Below, in pieces: positions 9,149 to 17,486 of a stretch of 64,000 nucleotides of DNA. Position numbers and translations under genes: made by a program. How positions within the stretch are numbered: position 1 is the first letter of the stretch; each line of letters opens with the position of its first letter. The stretch spans positions 1 through 64,000 of the forward strand of contig NZ_JAJFOW010000030.1 in the NCBI RefSeq assembly GCF_020731285.1, read 5' to 3'. The notes beneath the pieces are model-generated. The model worked only from the letters and a program-made list of their open reading frames with translations. It had not been told where the DNA came from and did no database searches. The DNA is from Cohnella baijiui. GTDB taxonomy: Bacteria; Bacillota; Bacilli; Paenibacillales; Paenibacillaceae.

Positions 9149-12100
9149 TTATCCTTCCGAGCCGTCAGTGACGACTATGGGAAGAACATTCGATTGGACA
9201 ACGACTCCACCTTCCGATAAATAAGCTTGGATCGTCGTCGCCCCCGGCTTGAGCAGCTTTACTTTTCTATTTTCAATCGTTGCGATCGAAGGATCACCGA
9301 TTACGTAAACCGTTTTAACGTCGCCGACGGAGACTTGGTCTCCATTGTCAAATACGGCATCCACGTTCAAGGGAACGCTCTGACCGACAGCCAAAGCGCC
9401 GTCCCCCAGGGACAGAGTAGCGGATGAAAGGTCCCGGGCCGAAGCTTTCTTAACAATTTTCACGTCGTTCACGCTGGCCCATGTGTCGTTCGTGGATGTC
9501 TTCAACACGCATTTCACATACACCGTGTTGAGTCCCTTCACCTCGTCTTGCAACGCAATGCTTCTCAGCAAGTTGAAATTACCGTCGTTTCCGTCCTGCT
9601 GATTGATGACTCCCACTTCTTTCCAATTCGTCTCGTTGTCGCTGACATACCACTTGACGCTCTGATCGCTGCCCATAATGGCTCTTCCGCTATACTGGAT
9701 GGTCAAGTCGGTAAACGGCGTCACGCTGTCCAACTTCCATTCCAACTCGCCGGGGGCAGAAATATCATCTGGTCGCACGACTTTATTCTTATAATTGGTG
9801 TCGAGCGGAACGACTTTGACATTCGCCGCTCGGTAGATTCGATCGGACCAATCGTCGTTTTCGAATGTCTCCGATGTCAGCGTATCGAATACTTCGGCGA
9901 TCCTCAACGCGCGTTTGGAGCTTCCTTGGTACGTATAAGGACTGTAATAAACGGTGACTTCATCCCCCGGGCGGAACCCCAAGTCGTCTACTCGAGCCGT
10001 AAAAATATTCGTTCCGGTCGCTTTCGGCGAATCGAATACCGCCTCCGAACCGATCTCCAGCGGCTCTTGGCCTTCCAGTTGGATGAAAGCATCACTCCGT
10101 TTCCCTTGAATGGAGATTGGCGATACGGAGGCAATTTTACCAGCTTCTTTACCATAATAAGCTTTAACAAGCACAGCCTCATTCCGGTCGTTCATCGTAA
10201 TGTCGAGCTTATCCCCGTCGAACAGCATCGCGGCAGGTACAGCCTTGAGTTTATCGTCCGACGCTCCGTCTGAACCGCGAACAATAACCGCGTTTTCCGC
10301 AAGCTTGAGCTGAACGAAATTCACATATTCTCCAACAGCCGGATCTTGAGAGCGAATATACAGATAACCTTCTGGCGCCGCCTGCTTCGTTTCCTGATCG
10401 ATGCTGACGTAAGACGCTTCAAAATGTTGCGGATAACGTTTCGCCGTCTCGTCCGCCGCGTTCAGAACGAAAGCCGCTCTGCCTCCCTGAACCTTGACGG
10501 CCGTAGCCTCTTTCCCTGTTGCGCGGACGATCGAGAAGCTGCCGTTGCCTTCGTCGACAGCCTTGTAATACGCTCCGCGCAGTCCCGTTAAGGTTGCCGT
10601 TACCGCTGTGGCGTTTTCCGCCTTCAAGCTAAGACTGACTGTTTCGTCTGCTTCGTAAAGCACGGCGTTCACAACTTCGTCAGGGTTTGTAACCTTCAGC
10701 GAGACTGGATACCGTCCCAACGCTCCGTTTCCTTTGACGGCAAATTTCGCGGGCAGCGTCTGGGAAAGCTCCTGCGTCAACATGGCATAGGCGGTAGCAT
10801 AGCGGTCGGCGAGATACTGCGCAAGAATGCGAGTATAGGTTGCATCCGCACCCGCACGTTCTTTGTAATCTTCAAGCATTCTCTCCACATCCGCCCGATA
10901 GGCAATCCACTGGTTTCTCTCCCGTGTTTGCGCTTCTGTATACTGGAAGCCGTTCGTATGCCCGCTTTTCTGATCCCAGAGGGACTCAGCCTTCACGTTC
11001 CAGACGGACGTCCAGCTATACAAGCTGCTAGACAATCCCGTAGAAAACAGTTTCAGTTGCAAATAGGCCGTGTCAGAGGCGCGGTCGATCGCATCGGTGA
11101 TATCCACCTTCTCGTCGCTGAAGTTCTTCAACGTCTTGACCAGCTTCAATTGATCCGGGCTCGGGCCCGCCCATACTTCCACCTTGCAATTGGCATTCAA
11201 ATCGGAGAGTGCCCGACCTTCGATTTCGACTGCAGCTCCGTTCGTTAACGGAATCCCTTGATGGTCGAGCTTGTAAGTAAGCGTCCCTCCTCCCGGATCG
11301 CCGTTATCGGCTGTCACGATGTGATAGCCGTTTAAAGCATCTCTTTTGACATGCTCTGCGCCGATCAACGTTGCATTCGTGTTCAAGGAATCTTCGCCCG
11401 CGAAATCGTAATCGAGAAACGTCTGACCATAGGAGGCTGTCGGCACGAGCTCGTTCGACTTCCCGTCGAAAGATTGGATTAACCGCTGGTCCCCATCGCG
11501 GAAGTTATAAATATTCACATAGTCGGCCCCGGCCATATAAGCCTTCTCCAGGGTCGCCATGTCCGATATGGAGCTTCTTTCCGCATTTACGTCCGAGAAT
11601 TTGCCGCGGGCGATAATGTAGTCCAAATATCGGGGATCCAGATCCCCCGCCCACTCCGCTCCGTAGCGAATTCCGTTCACCATGTGCGTCTCCCAGGCAG
11701 CCTTCTTCTCGTCCCAATTGGGGTAGTTCGGCATGACGAACATATGGGTGTAAGCTTTCTCGACAAGCTGTGTGTCCGGAAGCGAGACGTTTCCGTTGTC
11801 CACCGTTACCGCGTTATAGCCATACCCGTCCGCGATCGAACGTGACAATTGGGAGATATAGGAGGTCAAATGGTTTGACAGCCAATCTTTCTCTTTGTCG
11901 GAAAGGCCATCCTCCGGGTCCAACGTCACTCCGTCCTTCGCGGCTGCCGCAATGACAAGCGGGCTGAAATCAGCTCCGGCATCCGGGGAAGCATTGAAGG
12001 CGAAGTATGGCCAGTACAACGGCTCGTTCTCGGTGAAGATCGAGACGGTCGGAACCGGCTTGCCCTCCAGCTTCATCTCGGCAGATTTTGTAGAAATATA

Positions 12101-13171
12101 ACTGGTGATGTCCTTCACCTTGTCCGCGCGCACCTGATTGTAATGCTCGTCATTCATGGTCAGCCAAGGCGTGCTGCCCCAGATGTTCGGTGTCGACAGC
12201 TTCCAATTTCCTCGGCCGTCGACGTTCAAAGGATCGTACACTACTTGATTATAGGGGATATCGCCCCAGAGCTCCCCTTTCCCGTCGGGGCCGCCAGGCG
12301 TCCCGCTCCACCAAGAATTGATGCTCAAGTTCAGCGCCAATCCGGAATCGTGCGATAAGTTCATCAAATATTTCAGACGGGATTTCGTCTTTTCCTCGCT
12401 CCAATGCATGTAATAGATGTCGAACGCGACGCTCGGCTTATACATGCTGTAATTCGAGTACTGCGTCTTGAGCTGCTTCAGCAAGGCCAAATCGGAGGCG
12501 TAATCGTCCCACTTCAGATTGGGTTGGAACAAGCCTACCGCCATCTGGCCGCCAACATGCTGGCTCGCCAGCATGTTTTCGAAGTCGCTGTATGCCCAGA
12601 CTCTGCCGAAATTGATTCTCGCTCCGCCTTCGTTATGAAGCTTGACGGCGACGCTGTTACGGTTGCCAACGACGCTTGCCGGTATTTGGACGAAATAGTG
12701 GTTAGGCCCTTCCGAAACCTCGCTGTAAGTTCTGACATACACTTTCTGTCCGTTTACGTAAATCGAATAATACATCGTGTCGTCGCTTCGCGTATGGATC
12801 TCTTCCAGTTCCAGTGTAAGCGTCTTGTTCGGCGTCAGATCCGACAGTTGAAAAGAGAGCTCGCTGCCTTTCCCCTCCAACGTTCTTACACGGTAATCGT
12901 TCTTCAGTTCTCCGACTTGGGTGGAAACGGTTGCAACTTTTGAAGTTCCTTTCACGGACAGCCTCTTCAACTTCTCGCCCACAATATCGCCGAAGATGAA
13001 ATGTGTTCCGCTCATATCCCAGGCCGTTGGGACCGTGGCCGTCTGCGCCGCATTCTCGGCAGTACCGTCCACCTTTGCCGTCGTTTCTCCGTAAGCAGGA
13101 ACGGCAGAGGCAAATAAAGCGATTCCAGCCAAAACAACGGTTAATCTCCTTTTACTCGTATTCAACAACAT
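9149..13171 (-). CDS. Large secreted protein with clan GH-A-like catalytic motifs and Ig-like C-terminus
   Basis: This 1340-residue protein begins with a signal peptide (cleavage near AYG-ET). I could not assign a named family. The region around residues 200-600 reads like a TIM-barrel glycosidase. A TENEP motif places E383 where clan GH-A enzymes carry the acid/base, and YGAEWAGD places E506, 123 residues later, where the nucleophile would be. An N-terminal beta-sandwich-like region precedes it, a jelly-roll-like segment lies near residues 1120-1250, and the last 90 residues resemble a BIg2 domain. ATG at 13171 is chosen over GTG at 13177 because the RBS GAAGGGAG is well spaced from it. A LacI operator shared with the mannosidase operon suggests it trims the imported glycan outside the cell. 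Confidence 0.75.
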   Translation of the reverse strand: MLLNTSKRRLTVVLAGIALFASAVPAYGETTAKVDGTAENAAQTATVPTAWDMSGTHFIFGDIVGEKLKRLSVKGTSKVATVSTQVGELKNDYRVRTLEGKGSELSFQLSDLTPNKTLTLELEEIHTRSDDTMYYSIYVNGQKVYVRTYSEVSEGPNHYFVQIPASVVGNRNSVAVKLHNEGGARINFGRVWAYSDFENMLASQHVGGQMAVGLFQPNLKWDDYASDLALLKQLKTQYSNYSMYKPSVAFDIYYMHWSEEKTKSRLKYLMNLSHDSGLALNLSINSWWSGTPGGPDGKGELWGDIPYNQVVYDPLNVDGRGNWKLSTPNIWGSTPWLTMNDEHYNQVRADKVKDITSYISTKSAEMKLEGKPVPTVSIFTENEPLYWPYFAFNASPDAGADFSPLVIAAAAKDGVTLDPEDGLSDKEKDWLSNHLTSYISQLSRSIADGYGYNAVTVDNGNVSLPDTQLVEKAYTHMFVMPNYPNWDEKKAAWETHMVNGIRYGAEWAGDLDPRYLDYIIARGKFSDVNAERSSISDMATLEKAYMAGADYVNIYNFRDGDQRLIQSFDGKSNELVPTASYGQTFLDYDFAGEDSLNTNATLIGAEHVKRDALNGYHIVTADNGDPGGGTLTYKLDHQGIPLTNGAAVEIEGRALSDLNANCKVEVWAGPSPDQLKLVKTLKNFSDEKVDITDAIDRASDTAYLQLKLFSTGLSSSLYSWTSVWNVKAESLWDQKSGHTNGFQYTEAQTRERNQWIAYRADVERMLEDYKERAGADATYTRILAQYLADRYATAYAMLTQELSQTLPAKFAVKGNGALGRYPVSLKVTNPDEVVNAVLYEADETVSLSLKAENATAVTATLTGLRGAYYKAVDEGNGSFSIVRATGKEATAVKVQGGRAAFVLNAADETAKRYPQHFEASYVSIDQETKQAAPEGYLYIRSQDPAVGEYVNFVQLKLAENAVIVRGSDGASDDKLKAVPAAMLFDGDKLDITMNDRNEAVLVKAYYGKEAGKIASVSPISIQGKRSDAFIQLEGQEPLEIGSEAVFDSPKATGTNIFTARVDDLGFRPGDEVTVYYSPYTYQGSSKRALRIAEVFDTLTSETFENDDWSDRIYRAANVKVVPLDTNYKNKVVRPDDISAPGELEWKLDSVTPFTDLTIQYSGRAIMGSDQSVKWYVSDNETNWKEVGVINQQDGNDGNFNLLRSIALQDEVKGLNTVYVKCVLKTSTNDTWASVNDVKIVKKASARDLSSATLSLGDGALAVGQSVPLNVDAVFDNGDQVSVGDVKTVYVIGDPSIATIENRKVKLLKPGATTIQAYLSEGGVVVQSNVLPIVVTDGSEG

Positions 13172-13255
13172 GAGCACTCCCTTCTGAAATGGATGAATCT
13201 AATTATGGCAATAAATCAACGCTGGGTCTTCAGCTCCTTTCTTAAATCTTTTTTT

Positions 13256-13302
13256 ATGTGAGCGTTCACATTATTTATAAAATTTATTAAAAGCGGCGTC
13301 AA
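13256..13302 (-). promoter_or_regulatory. Sigma-A promoter with LacI-type operator, large secreted gene
   Basis: On the minus strand TTGACG (13297-13302) is 17 bp from TATAAA (13274-13279). The operator atgtgagcgttcacat (13256-13271) follows at once and differs by one base from the perfect palindrome at 7594-7609. The regulator encoded at 6541-7566 is the likely ligand. Confidence 0.83.
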
Positions 13303-13449
13303 TCGATTTACAAAAATAATTGTAATTTATAAGATTTATTAGATATAAAATTATTTTCCCACAATGATATCGTTCACAATAAAAACGGCTTCTTAATAAG
13401 AAAAACCGGATCCGCCTTTTAACTCTCTTCATAAAGGGAGCTGCCGGAT

Positions 13450-13805
13450 GGGCTTTGGGTACACCTCCCGCGGCAATCTCATGAAACGGAAATGCCTTCA
13501 TCGTCTGCGCCAAGCAGCCGCGAGCCCGCCGGGGCGGATTTCAGCGCCAGACGGTATAGAACCGCCGCATTCGGGCGGTGAAGCGTCGGCCAGCGATTCG
13601 TTCCGCCGCCGACGGCGAAGACCTTCGCCGGGCGATGTTGATCATCATAGAGCGCCGCTCCTATGACTTCAACAGCCCGCAAATCCAGAGCCAGCGCGCC
13701 TTCAAAGCCGGAAAAATCGTTGGCGAACGCCAGATGAATCAAGCCATCCGTTGCCGCGGCGGATCTGCCCAGTGTATCGAGATCGTCAGCCTTCGTTATT
13801 ACATG
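13450..13805 (-). pseudogene. Remnant of an SDR-family NAD(P)-dependent epimerase/dehydratase gene
   Basis: Reading the minus strand gives ADDLDTLGRSAAATDGLIHLAF followed by ANDFSGFEGALALDLRAVEVIGAAL, which matches the middle of extended short-chain dehydrogenases of the VIHLAF-x-HDF type. The text then jumps to GGGTNRWPTLHRPNAAVLYRLAL, the C-terminal GLNRWPAVHRLDAARLYRLAL-type block, so the central part is deleted. After ADDEGI one extra T (near 13490) shifts the frame; without it the protein continues PFHEIA as expected. The Rossmann N-terminus is missing. Call and family rest on remembered family motifs, not on a search. Confidence 0.65.
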
Positions 13806-13860
13806 ATCTTTGTTCTCAACTGCTTCACTTCAGAAGGCTTGTGCTTTCCAAACACAATCG

Positions 13861-14080
13861 ATCCGAGGAAGCAGAGCGCAGCGGTGAATATCGATGCCGT
13901 GCTCCTCCACTCCGTTCCGTGCGCGCGGAACGAATCCTAATTCGGGGTTCATCACCCCCTTGGCATGTTCCACCAAACAACAAAAAAACCACGTCCGAAC
14001 GGACGTGGTAGGTGGTCGTTTGTTTGGTGGAGCCAAATCGGGGCATATCGATATCTTCATTAAAGTTGCTGCCGAAGTAA
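13861..14080. repeat. 220-bp direct repeat, copy B
   Basis: This is the first full copy of the 220-bp unit. It starts with atccgaggaagcagagcgca. It contains a cgttcc...ggaacg hairpin, a tRNA-3'-end-like arm ending ...ttccacca, the terminator core at 13989-14008 and the opposite arm ttggtggagcc. An open frame on the minus strand runs through the terminator and is not judged to be a gene. Confidence 0.88.
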
Positions 14081-14300
14081 ATCCGAGGAAGCAGAGCGCA
14101 GCGGTGAATATCGATGCCGTGCTCCTCCACTCCGTTCCGTGCGCGCGGAACGAACCCCATCTAGGGGTTCATCACCCCCTTGGCATGTTCCACCAAACAA
14201 CAAAAAAACCACGTCCGAACGGACGTGGTAGGTGGTCGTTTGTTTGGTGGAGCCAAATCGGGGCATATCGATATCTTCATTAAAGTTGCTGCCGAAGTAT
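14081..14300. repeat. 220-bp direct repeat, copy C
   Basis: This copy is nearly identical to copy B and lies exactly 220 bp further. Its terminator core is at 14209-14228. The near identity implies recent duplication or gene conversion. Confidence 0.88.
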
Positions 14301-14379
14301 ATCCGAGGAAGCAGAGCGCAGCGGTGAATATCGATGCCGTGCTCCTCCACTCCGTTCCGTGCGCGTGGAACGAACCCCT
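14301..14379. repeat. 220-bp direct repeat, partial copy D
   Basis: Only the first 79 bp or so of the unit are present. The sequence then switches to a variant arm, ggggttcg...ggggctccacca, that abuts the genuine tRNA-Ala terminator region. This junction suggests that the repeats arose from the 3' flank of the tRNA gene. Confidence 0.8.
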
Positions 14380-14412
14380 GGGGTTCGCCCCCTACGGGGC
14401 TCCACCAAATGC

Positions 14413-14438
14413 AAAAAACACGCCTTTATTTGGCGTGT
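14413..14438 (-). terminator. Terminator of tRNA-Ala
   Basis: On the minus strand the stem acacgcc/ggcgtgt with a 7-nt loop is followed by TTTTTT. It lies between an inverted pair ttgcatttggtggagcc / ggctccaccaaatgcaa, one arm of which is the 3' end of the tRNA itself. Confidence 0.85.
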
Positions 14439-14452
14439 CTGAAGGTTGCATT

Positions 14453-14528
14453 TGGTGGAGCCAAGGGGGATCGAACCCCTGACCTCATCGCTGCCAGCGA
14501 TGCGCTCTCCCAGCTGAGCTATGGCCCC
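14453..14528 (-). tRNA. tRNA-Ala (anticodon GGC)
   Basis: The 76-nt gene includes an encoded CCA end. The acceptor stem GGGGCCA/TGGCTCC, D-arm GCTC...GAGC, anticodon stem CATCG/CGATG with loop CTGGCAG (anticodon GGC), and T-arm AGGGG-TTCGATC-CCCCT all pair perfectly. A promoter lies 33 bp or more upstream and a terminator directly downstream. Confidence 0.98.
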
Positions 14529-14560
14529 AAGTGTCACTGGATCGTGACGACAAGAATGAG

Positions 14561-14588
14561 TGTATCATACGAAACATGGGCATGTCAA
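14561..14588 (-). promoter_or_regulatory. Sigma-A promoter of tRNA-Ala
   Basis: On the minus strand TTGACA (14583-14588) is 16 bp from GATACA (14561-14566), about 30 bp before the first base of the tRNA. Confidence 0.6.
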
Positions 14589-14623
14589 CGGGATTTTCGA
14601 AGATTTTTCGCGCATCGACGCGG

Positions 14624-15085
14624 CTATATGCCGTGCTTGGAGATCAGGTTGTTCAGTTCCTTGAGAAACATATTAATGTCCTTGAATTGACGGTAAACGG
14701 AGGCGAACCGGACGTACGCGACCTCGTCTACCGGGTACAGCTCCTCCATGCAGATCTCGCCGATGACGCGGCTCTCGACCTCGGCTTGGGCCGTGTTGCG
14801 CAGCTCGCGTTCGACATTGGACACGATAACCTCCAGCTGGCCAACGGATACCGGGCGCTTTTCGCAGGCGCGCAGCAGCCCTCTCAGCACCTTATCCCGG
14901 CTGAATTCTTCGCGGCCTCCGTCTTTCTTGATGACGATCAACGGCGTCTCCTCGACCATTTCGAACGTGGTGAACCGCCGGCTGCACTGTTCGCACTCCC
15001 GGCGGCGGCGGATCGACTTGTTGTCGTTCGCGGGCCGCGAATCCAGCACTTTCGTGCCGCCGTAATCACAAAATGGGCATTTCAA
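14624..15085 (-). CDS. nrdR: Transcriptional repressor NrdR
   Basis: This 153-residue protein represses ribonucleotide reductase genes according to the ATP/dATP balance. The N-terminus MKCPFC followed by CEQC at about residues 35-38 forms the zinc ribbon, and an ATP-cone domain begins at about residue 49 (PLIVIKKDGGREEFSRDK). The length is typical of the family. The start is TTG, supported by the conserved MKCPFC N-terminus and an AAAGGAGC RBS. It stands alone next to tRNA-Ala. Confidence 0.97.
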   Translation of the reverse strand: MKCPFCDYGGTKVLDSRPANDNKSIRRRRECEQCSRRFTTFEMVEETPLIVIKKDGGREEFSRDKVLRGLLRACEKRPVSVGQLEVIVSNVERELRNTAQAEVESRVIGEICMEELYPVDEVAYVRFASVYRQFKDINMFLKELNNLISKHGI

Positions 15086-15137
15086 GCTTCTACCGCTCCT
15101 TTCTTGCGTATGCTTTTATTTTGCCAGACCTTCCCTT

Positions 15138-15167
15138 ACATTGAACGCTCACAGATCGCACATAATA
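15138..15167 (+). promoter_or_regulatory. Possible sigma-G promoter of the SASP gene
   Basis: CATAATA at 15161-15167 fits the sigma-G -10 pattern CATnnTA. An acatt element about 18 bp upstream could serve as the -35. Forespore control is expected for SASP genes, so this is a plausible but unproven call. Confidence 0.4.
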
Positions 15168-15197
15168 CGGATACCAACCGCAAGGAGGTGAACAACA

Positions 15198-15413
15198 ATG
15201 GCAGCAGGTAACCGCAGCAGCAACCAGCTGGTAGTCCCTCAAGCGATCGGTGCTCTGGAGCAACTGAAGTACGAAGTGGCCCAAGAGCTGGGTATCGCGA
15301 TCCCGCAGGACGGATACTACGGCAATATGGTTACCCGTGAGACCGGCTCCATCGGGGGTCAAATCACGAAGCGTCTGGTTCAGATCGCCGAGCAGCAACT
15401 TGCCGGCAAATAA
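15198..15413 (+). CDS. Small acid-soluble spore protein, alpha/beta type
   Basis: The 71-residue protein coats and protects DNA in dormant spores. It shows the family signatures ALEQLKYEVAQELGI (with the GPR protease region) and GGQITKRLVQIAEQQL. An AAGGAGG RBS lies 9 bp before the ATG. The family is encoded by several scattered genes, so the specific ssp name cannot be assigned. Confidence 0.96.
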   Translation: MAAGNRSSNQLVVPQAIGALEQLKYEVAQELGIAIPQDGYYGNMVTRETGSIGGQITKRLVQIAEQQLAGK

Positions 15414-15451
15414 GTACGATGCTATTTTTCCACAAGTCTTAAATAACGGAG

Positions 15452-15486
15452 GCCTTGAAGACGAAGCGCTTCAAGGCTTCTTCTCC
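15452..15486. terminator. Hairpin shared by convergent SASP and transglycosylase genes
   Basis: The stem gccttgaag/cttcaaggc with an 8-nt loop lies 38 bp after the SASP stop and overlaps the last codons of the convergent gene. The T-tracts are weak (ttcttctcc on plus), so termination may be bidirectional but inefficient. Confidence 0.5.
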
Positions 15487-16070
15487 ATTTTACCCGATTC
15501 GAGCTCTCCGTCATATAACTGCTTGTATTTTTTATGATAAAACAGCACGCGCTGTACGTAATGTCGGGTTTCCCCGTACGGTATGTCGCGCAGCGTCTCT
15601 TCCTTGCCATCCCAGGTGCGGCGCTCGAGCCACTGCCGGACTTTGCCTGGCCCCGCGTTGTAGGCAGCGAGCGTCTGGACGAGATCGCCCTTGAATTGCC
15701 TCTGAAGCTCCCGCACGTACCAGGCGCCCAAGCGGATGCCGGCATCCGCCCGCTCTCCGGCTTGCTGCACCGTGACGCCTCCGAAGTTGTCCTGCTTCAA
15801 AATCCAGTTCGCCGTATCCGGCATAATCTGCATGATGCCGACCGCGCCTTTGGGCGATACCGCCTTGGGCTTGTAATTCGACTCGACCCGGATGATCGCC
15901 GCGAGCAGCAGCGGGTCAATCCGGTACTGCTCGGCGCTGCGCGCGATCTCTTCCTTGTACGAGATCGGGTAGATCATCTTGCCGATCCAGTCCGACCGGA
16001 TAAACAGAATCGCCAGAACGATGAGCAAGAGGAGCAGGAACCAACGTTTACGTCTGGGCCGCCGCTTCAT
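15471..16070 (-). CDS. Membrane-anchored lytic transglycosylase (SLT domain)
   Basis: This 199-residue protein has a basic N-terminus, one membrane segment at about residues 10-26 and an SLT/lysozyme-like domain outside the cell. The catalytic Glu lies in IIRVESNYKPKAVSPKGAVGIMQIMP, with the family blocks GIRLGAWYV and LAAYNAGPGKVRQWL. It cleaves peptidoglycan glycan strands. Its start overlaps the stop of coaE in an ATGA junction, so the two are co-translated. This coaE-slt pairing is common in Bacillales. Confidence 0.95.
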   Translation of the reverse strand: MKRRPRRKRWFLLLLLIVLAILFIRSDWIGKMIYPISYKEEIARSAEQYRIDPLLLAAIIRVESNYKPKAVSPKGAVGIMQIMPDTANWILKQDNFGGVTVQQAGERADAGIRLGAWYVRELQRQFKGDLVQTLAAYNAGPGKVRQWLERRTWDGKEETLRDIPYGETRHYVQRVLFYHKKYKQLYDGELESGKMEKKP

Positions 16071-16663
16071 CGCAACCCCATTTCCAGGCAGAAACGCTCC
16101 ACTTGCTTCGCCGTATCGTCCAGACTTGAGCTGTTGTCGATTACGTAGTCGGCGCGCCTTTTCTTTTCTTCGATGTCCATCTGGGCGGAAAGCCGCTTGT
16201 CCGCTTCCTCTGCGGTCAGCCCGTCGCGGGCCATCAACCGCTGGCGTTGGAGTGCTCTTGGGACATAGACGACCAAGACAGCATCATATAGAGATGCGAG
16301 CCCGGATTCGTACAACAATGGGATATCCGCGACGACGAGCCGATCCGGCCGCTCTCGCTCCAATGCCTCCACCCTTTCGCGCATAAGGGCGCGAATCGCC
16401 GGGTGCGTGATCGCTTCCAATTCCTTGCGCTTCGCTGCATCTGCGAAGACGATTTGTCCCAGCCGCCGTCGGTCCAGCGTACCGTCCGCTTGCAGGACTT
16501 CGGGCCCGAAGCGGTCGGCGATCTGGGCCAAAGGGGCTTGTCCGGGTTCGACAATTTCCCGGGCAATGCGATCCGCGTCGACGAGCGCCGCCCCCCGCTC
16601 GACGAGCAAGCGGGCGACGGTGCTTTTGCCGGTGGCGATTCCCCCGGTCAATCCGATGTTCAA
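16067..16663 (-). CDS. coaE: Dephospho-CoA kinase
   Basis: The 198-residue enzyme phosphorylates dephospho-CoA in the last step of coenzyme A synthesis. The P-loop GLTGGIATGKST is at the N-terminus and the DADxIARE block follows at about residues 31-38. The start is TTG at 16663, placed by the conserved N-terminus (NIGLTGG) and an AGAAGAGGTGG RBS. An upstream extension of the frame overlaps ytaF and is not used. It lies between ytaF and the lytic transglycosylase gene. Confidence 0.95.
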   Translation of the reverse strand: MNIGLTGGIATGKSTVARLLVERGAALVDADRIAREIVEPGQAPLAQIADRFGPEVLQADGTLDRRRLGQIVFADAAKRKELEAITHPAIRALMRERVEALERERPDRLVVADIPLLYESGLASLYDAVLVVYVPRALQRQRLMARDGLTAEEADKRLSAQMDIEEKKRRADYVIDNSSSLDDTAKQVERFCLEMGLR

Positions 16664-16688
16664 TAGGCCACCTCTTCTCTGCTTCCGC

Positions 16689-17384
16689 TTAAAACAATTT
16701 AGAAATGCCCATGAGGACGAGTATGATGCCCGGCAATACGGTAAGGCGATGGACCCATCGCAACCCGGCAACGAGAAATCCGACGCGCATGCCTGCCCAC
16801 AAAAACGTGCCGCTCGCGAGCGCGATCAGAATCGCGGTCGGCGCGGGAGAGAACCCGACAAGCGCGGCGCCGATGCCGGCGCCGAACGCGTCCAGCGACA
16901 GCGCCAGGCCCAGCAAGAAGGCTTCCCCCGCCGTAATGATTCCGGAACGATCCACATCGGCGGCGGACGGCGTCCGCAAAATTTGAATAATGACGCCTAA
17001 ACGGCGAATCTCCAGCGTCCATACGGCGGATCTCATCTGCACCGCGGCCTCGGAGGCGCTGCTTTCGGCCTTGCTGTCATCTGCGCGATCAGCAGCGCCG
17101 GCTTCGCGGCGACGATTGCGGGCGAACTGGATCAGCGCCCATACGCCGATGCCGATCAGGATGATCGCGCCGATCACTCTCGCGCCGTCCGGAGACAGCC
17201 ACCGCGCGATAAACACGCCAACCAGCATCGCAACGAGAATGACGATCCCGGAGCAGCCGGCGATGATCGCGGCCGACGCGAGCGGAATGCGAATCTTGCG
17301 CAAGCCGTACGTGATGCCGACGCCGAACCCGTCCAGGCTAACCGCGAATGCAAGTATCAACAATGATGCCAGGTGTGCCAGCAT
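16689..17384 (-). CDS. ytaF: Sporulation membrane protein YtaF (MntP-like)
   Basis: This 231-residue polytopic protein has six likely membrane segments and two copies of the LSLDxFGxG motif (AVSLDGFGVG near residue 14 and LSLDAFGAG in the second half), typical of the MntP/YtaF family of putative ion exporters. ATG at 17384 follows a GGAGGG RBS. Position between mutM and coaE matches Bacillus subtilis. The biochemical role in sporulation is not established. Confidence 0.92.
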   Translation of the reverse strand: MLAHLASLLILAFAVSLDGFGVGITYGLRKIRIPLASAAIIAGCSGIVILVAMLVGVFIARWLSPDGARVIGAIILIGIGVWALIQFARNRRREAGAADRADDSKAESSASEAAVQMRSAVWTLEIRRLGVIIQILRTPSAADVDRSGIITAGEAFLLGLALSLDAFGAGIGAALVGFSPAPTAILIALASGTFLWAGMRVGFLVAGLRWVHRLTVLPGIILVLMGISKLF

Positions 17385-17486
17385 TTCCGTATCCCTCCTG
17401 CACGCAGAAGCGATGCCGACCGCAGGCTTGCCGCGATCGGCTCCGTTCATCCTATGCATGGAGGAGGGCGAATGCCCCGGATTCTT

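Noticed and set aside
13825..14350. Minus-strand ORFs of 76-111 codons in the 220-bp repeats
   Set aside because: They run through strong terminators and lack RBS; they are by-products of the repeat.
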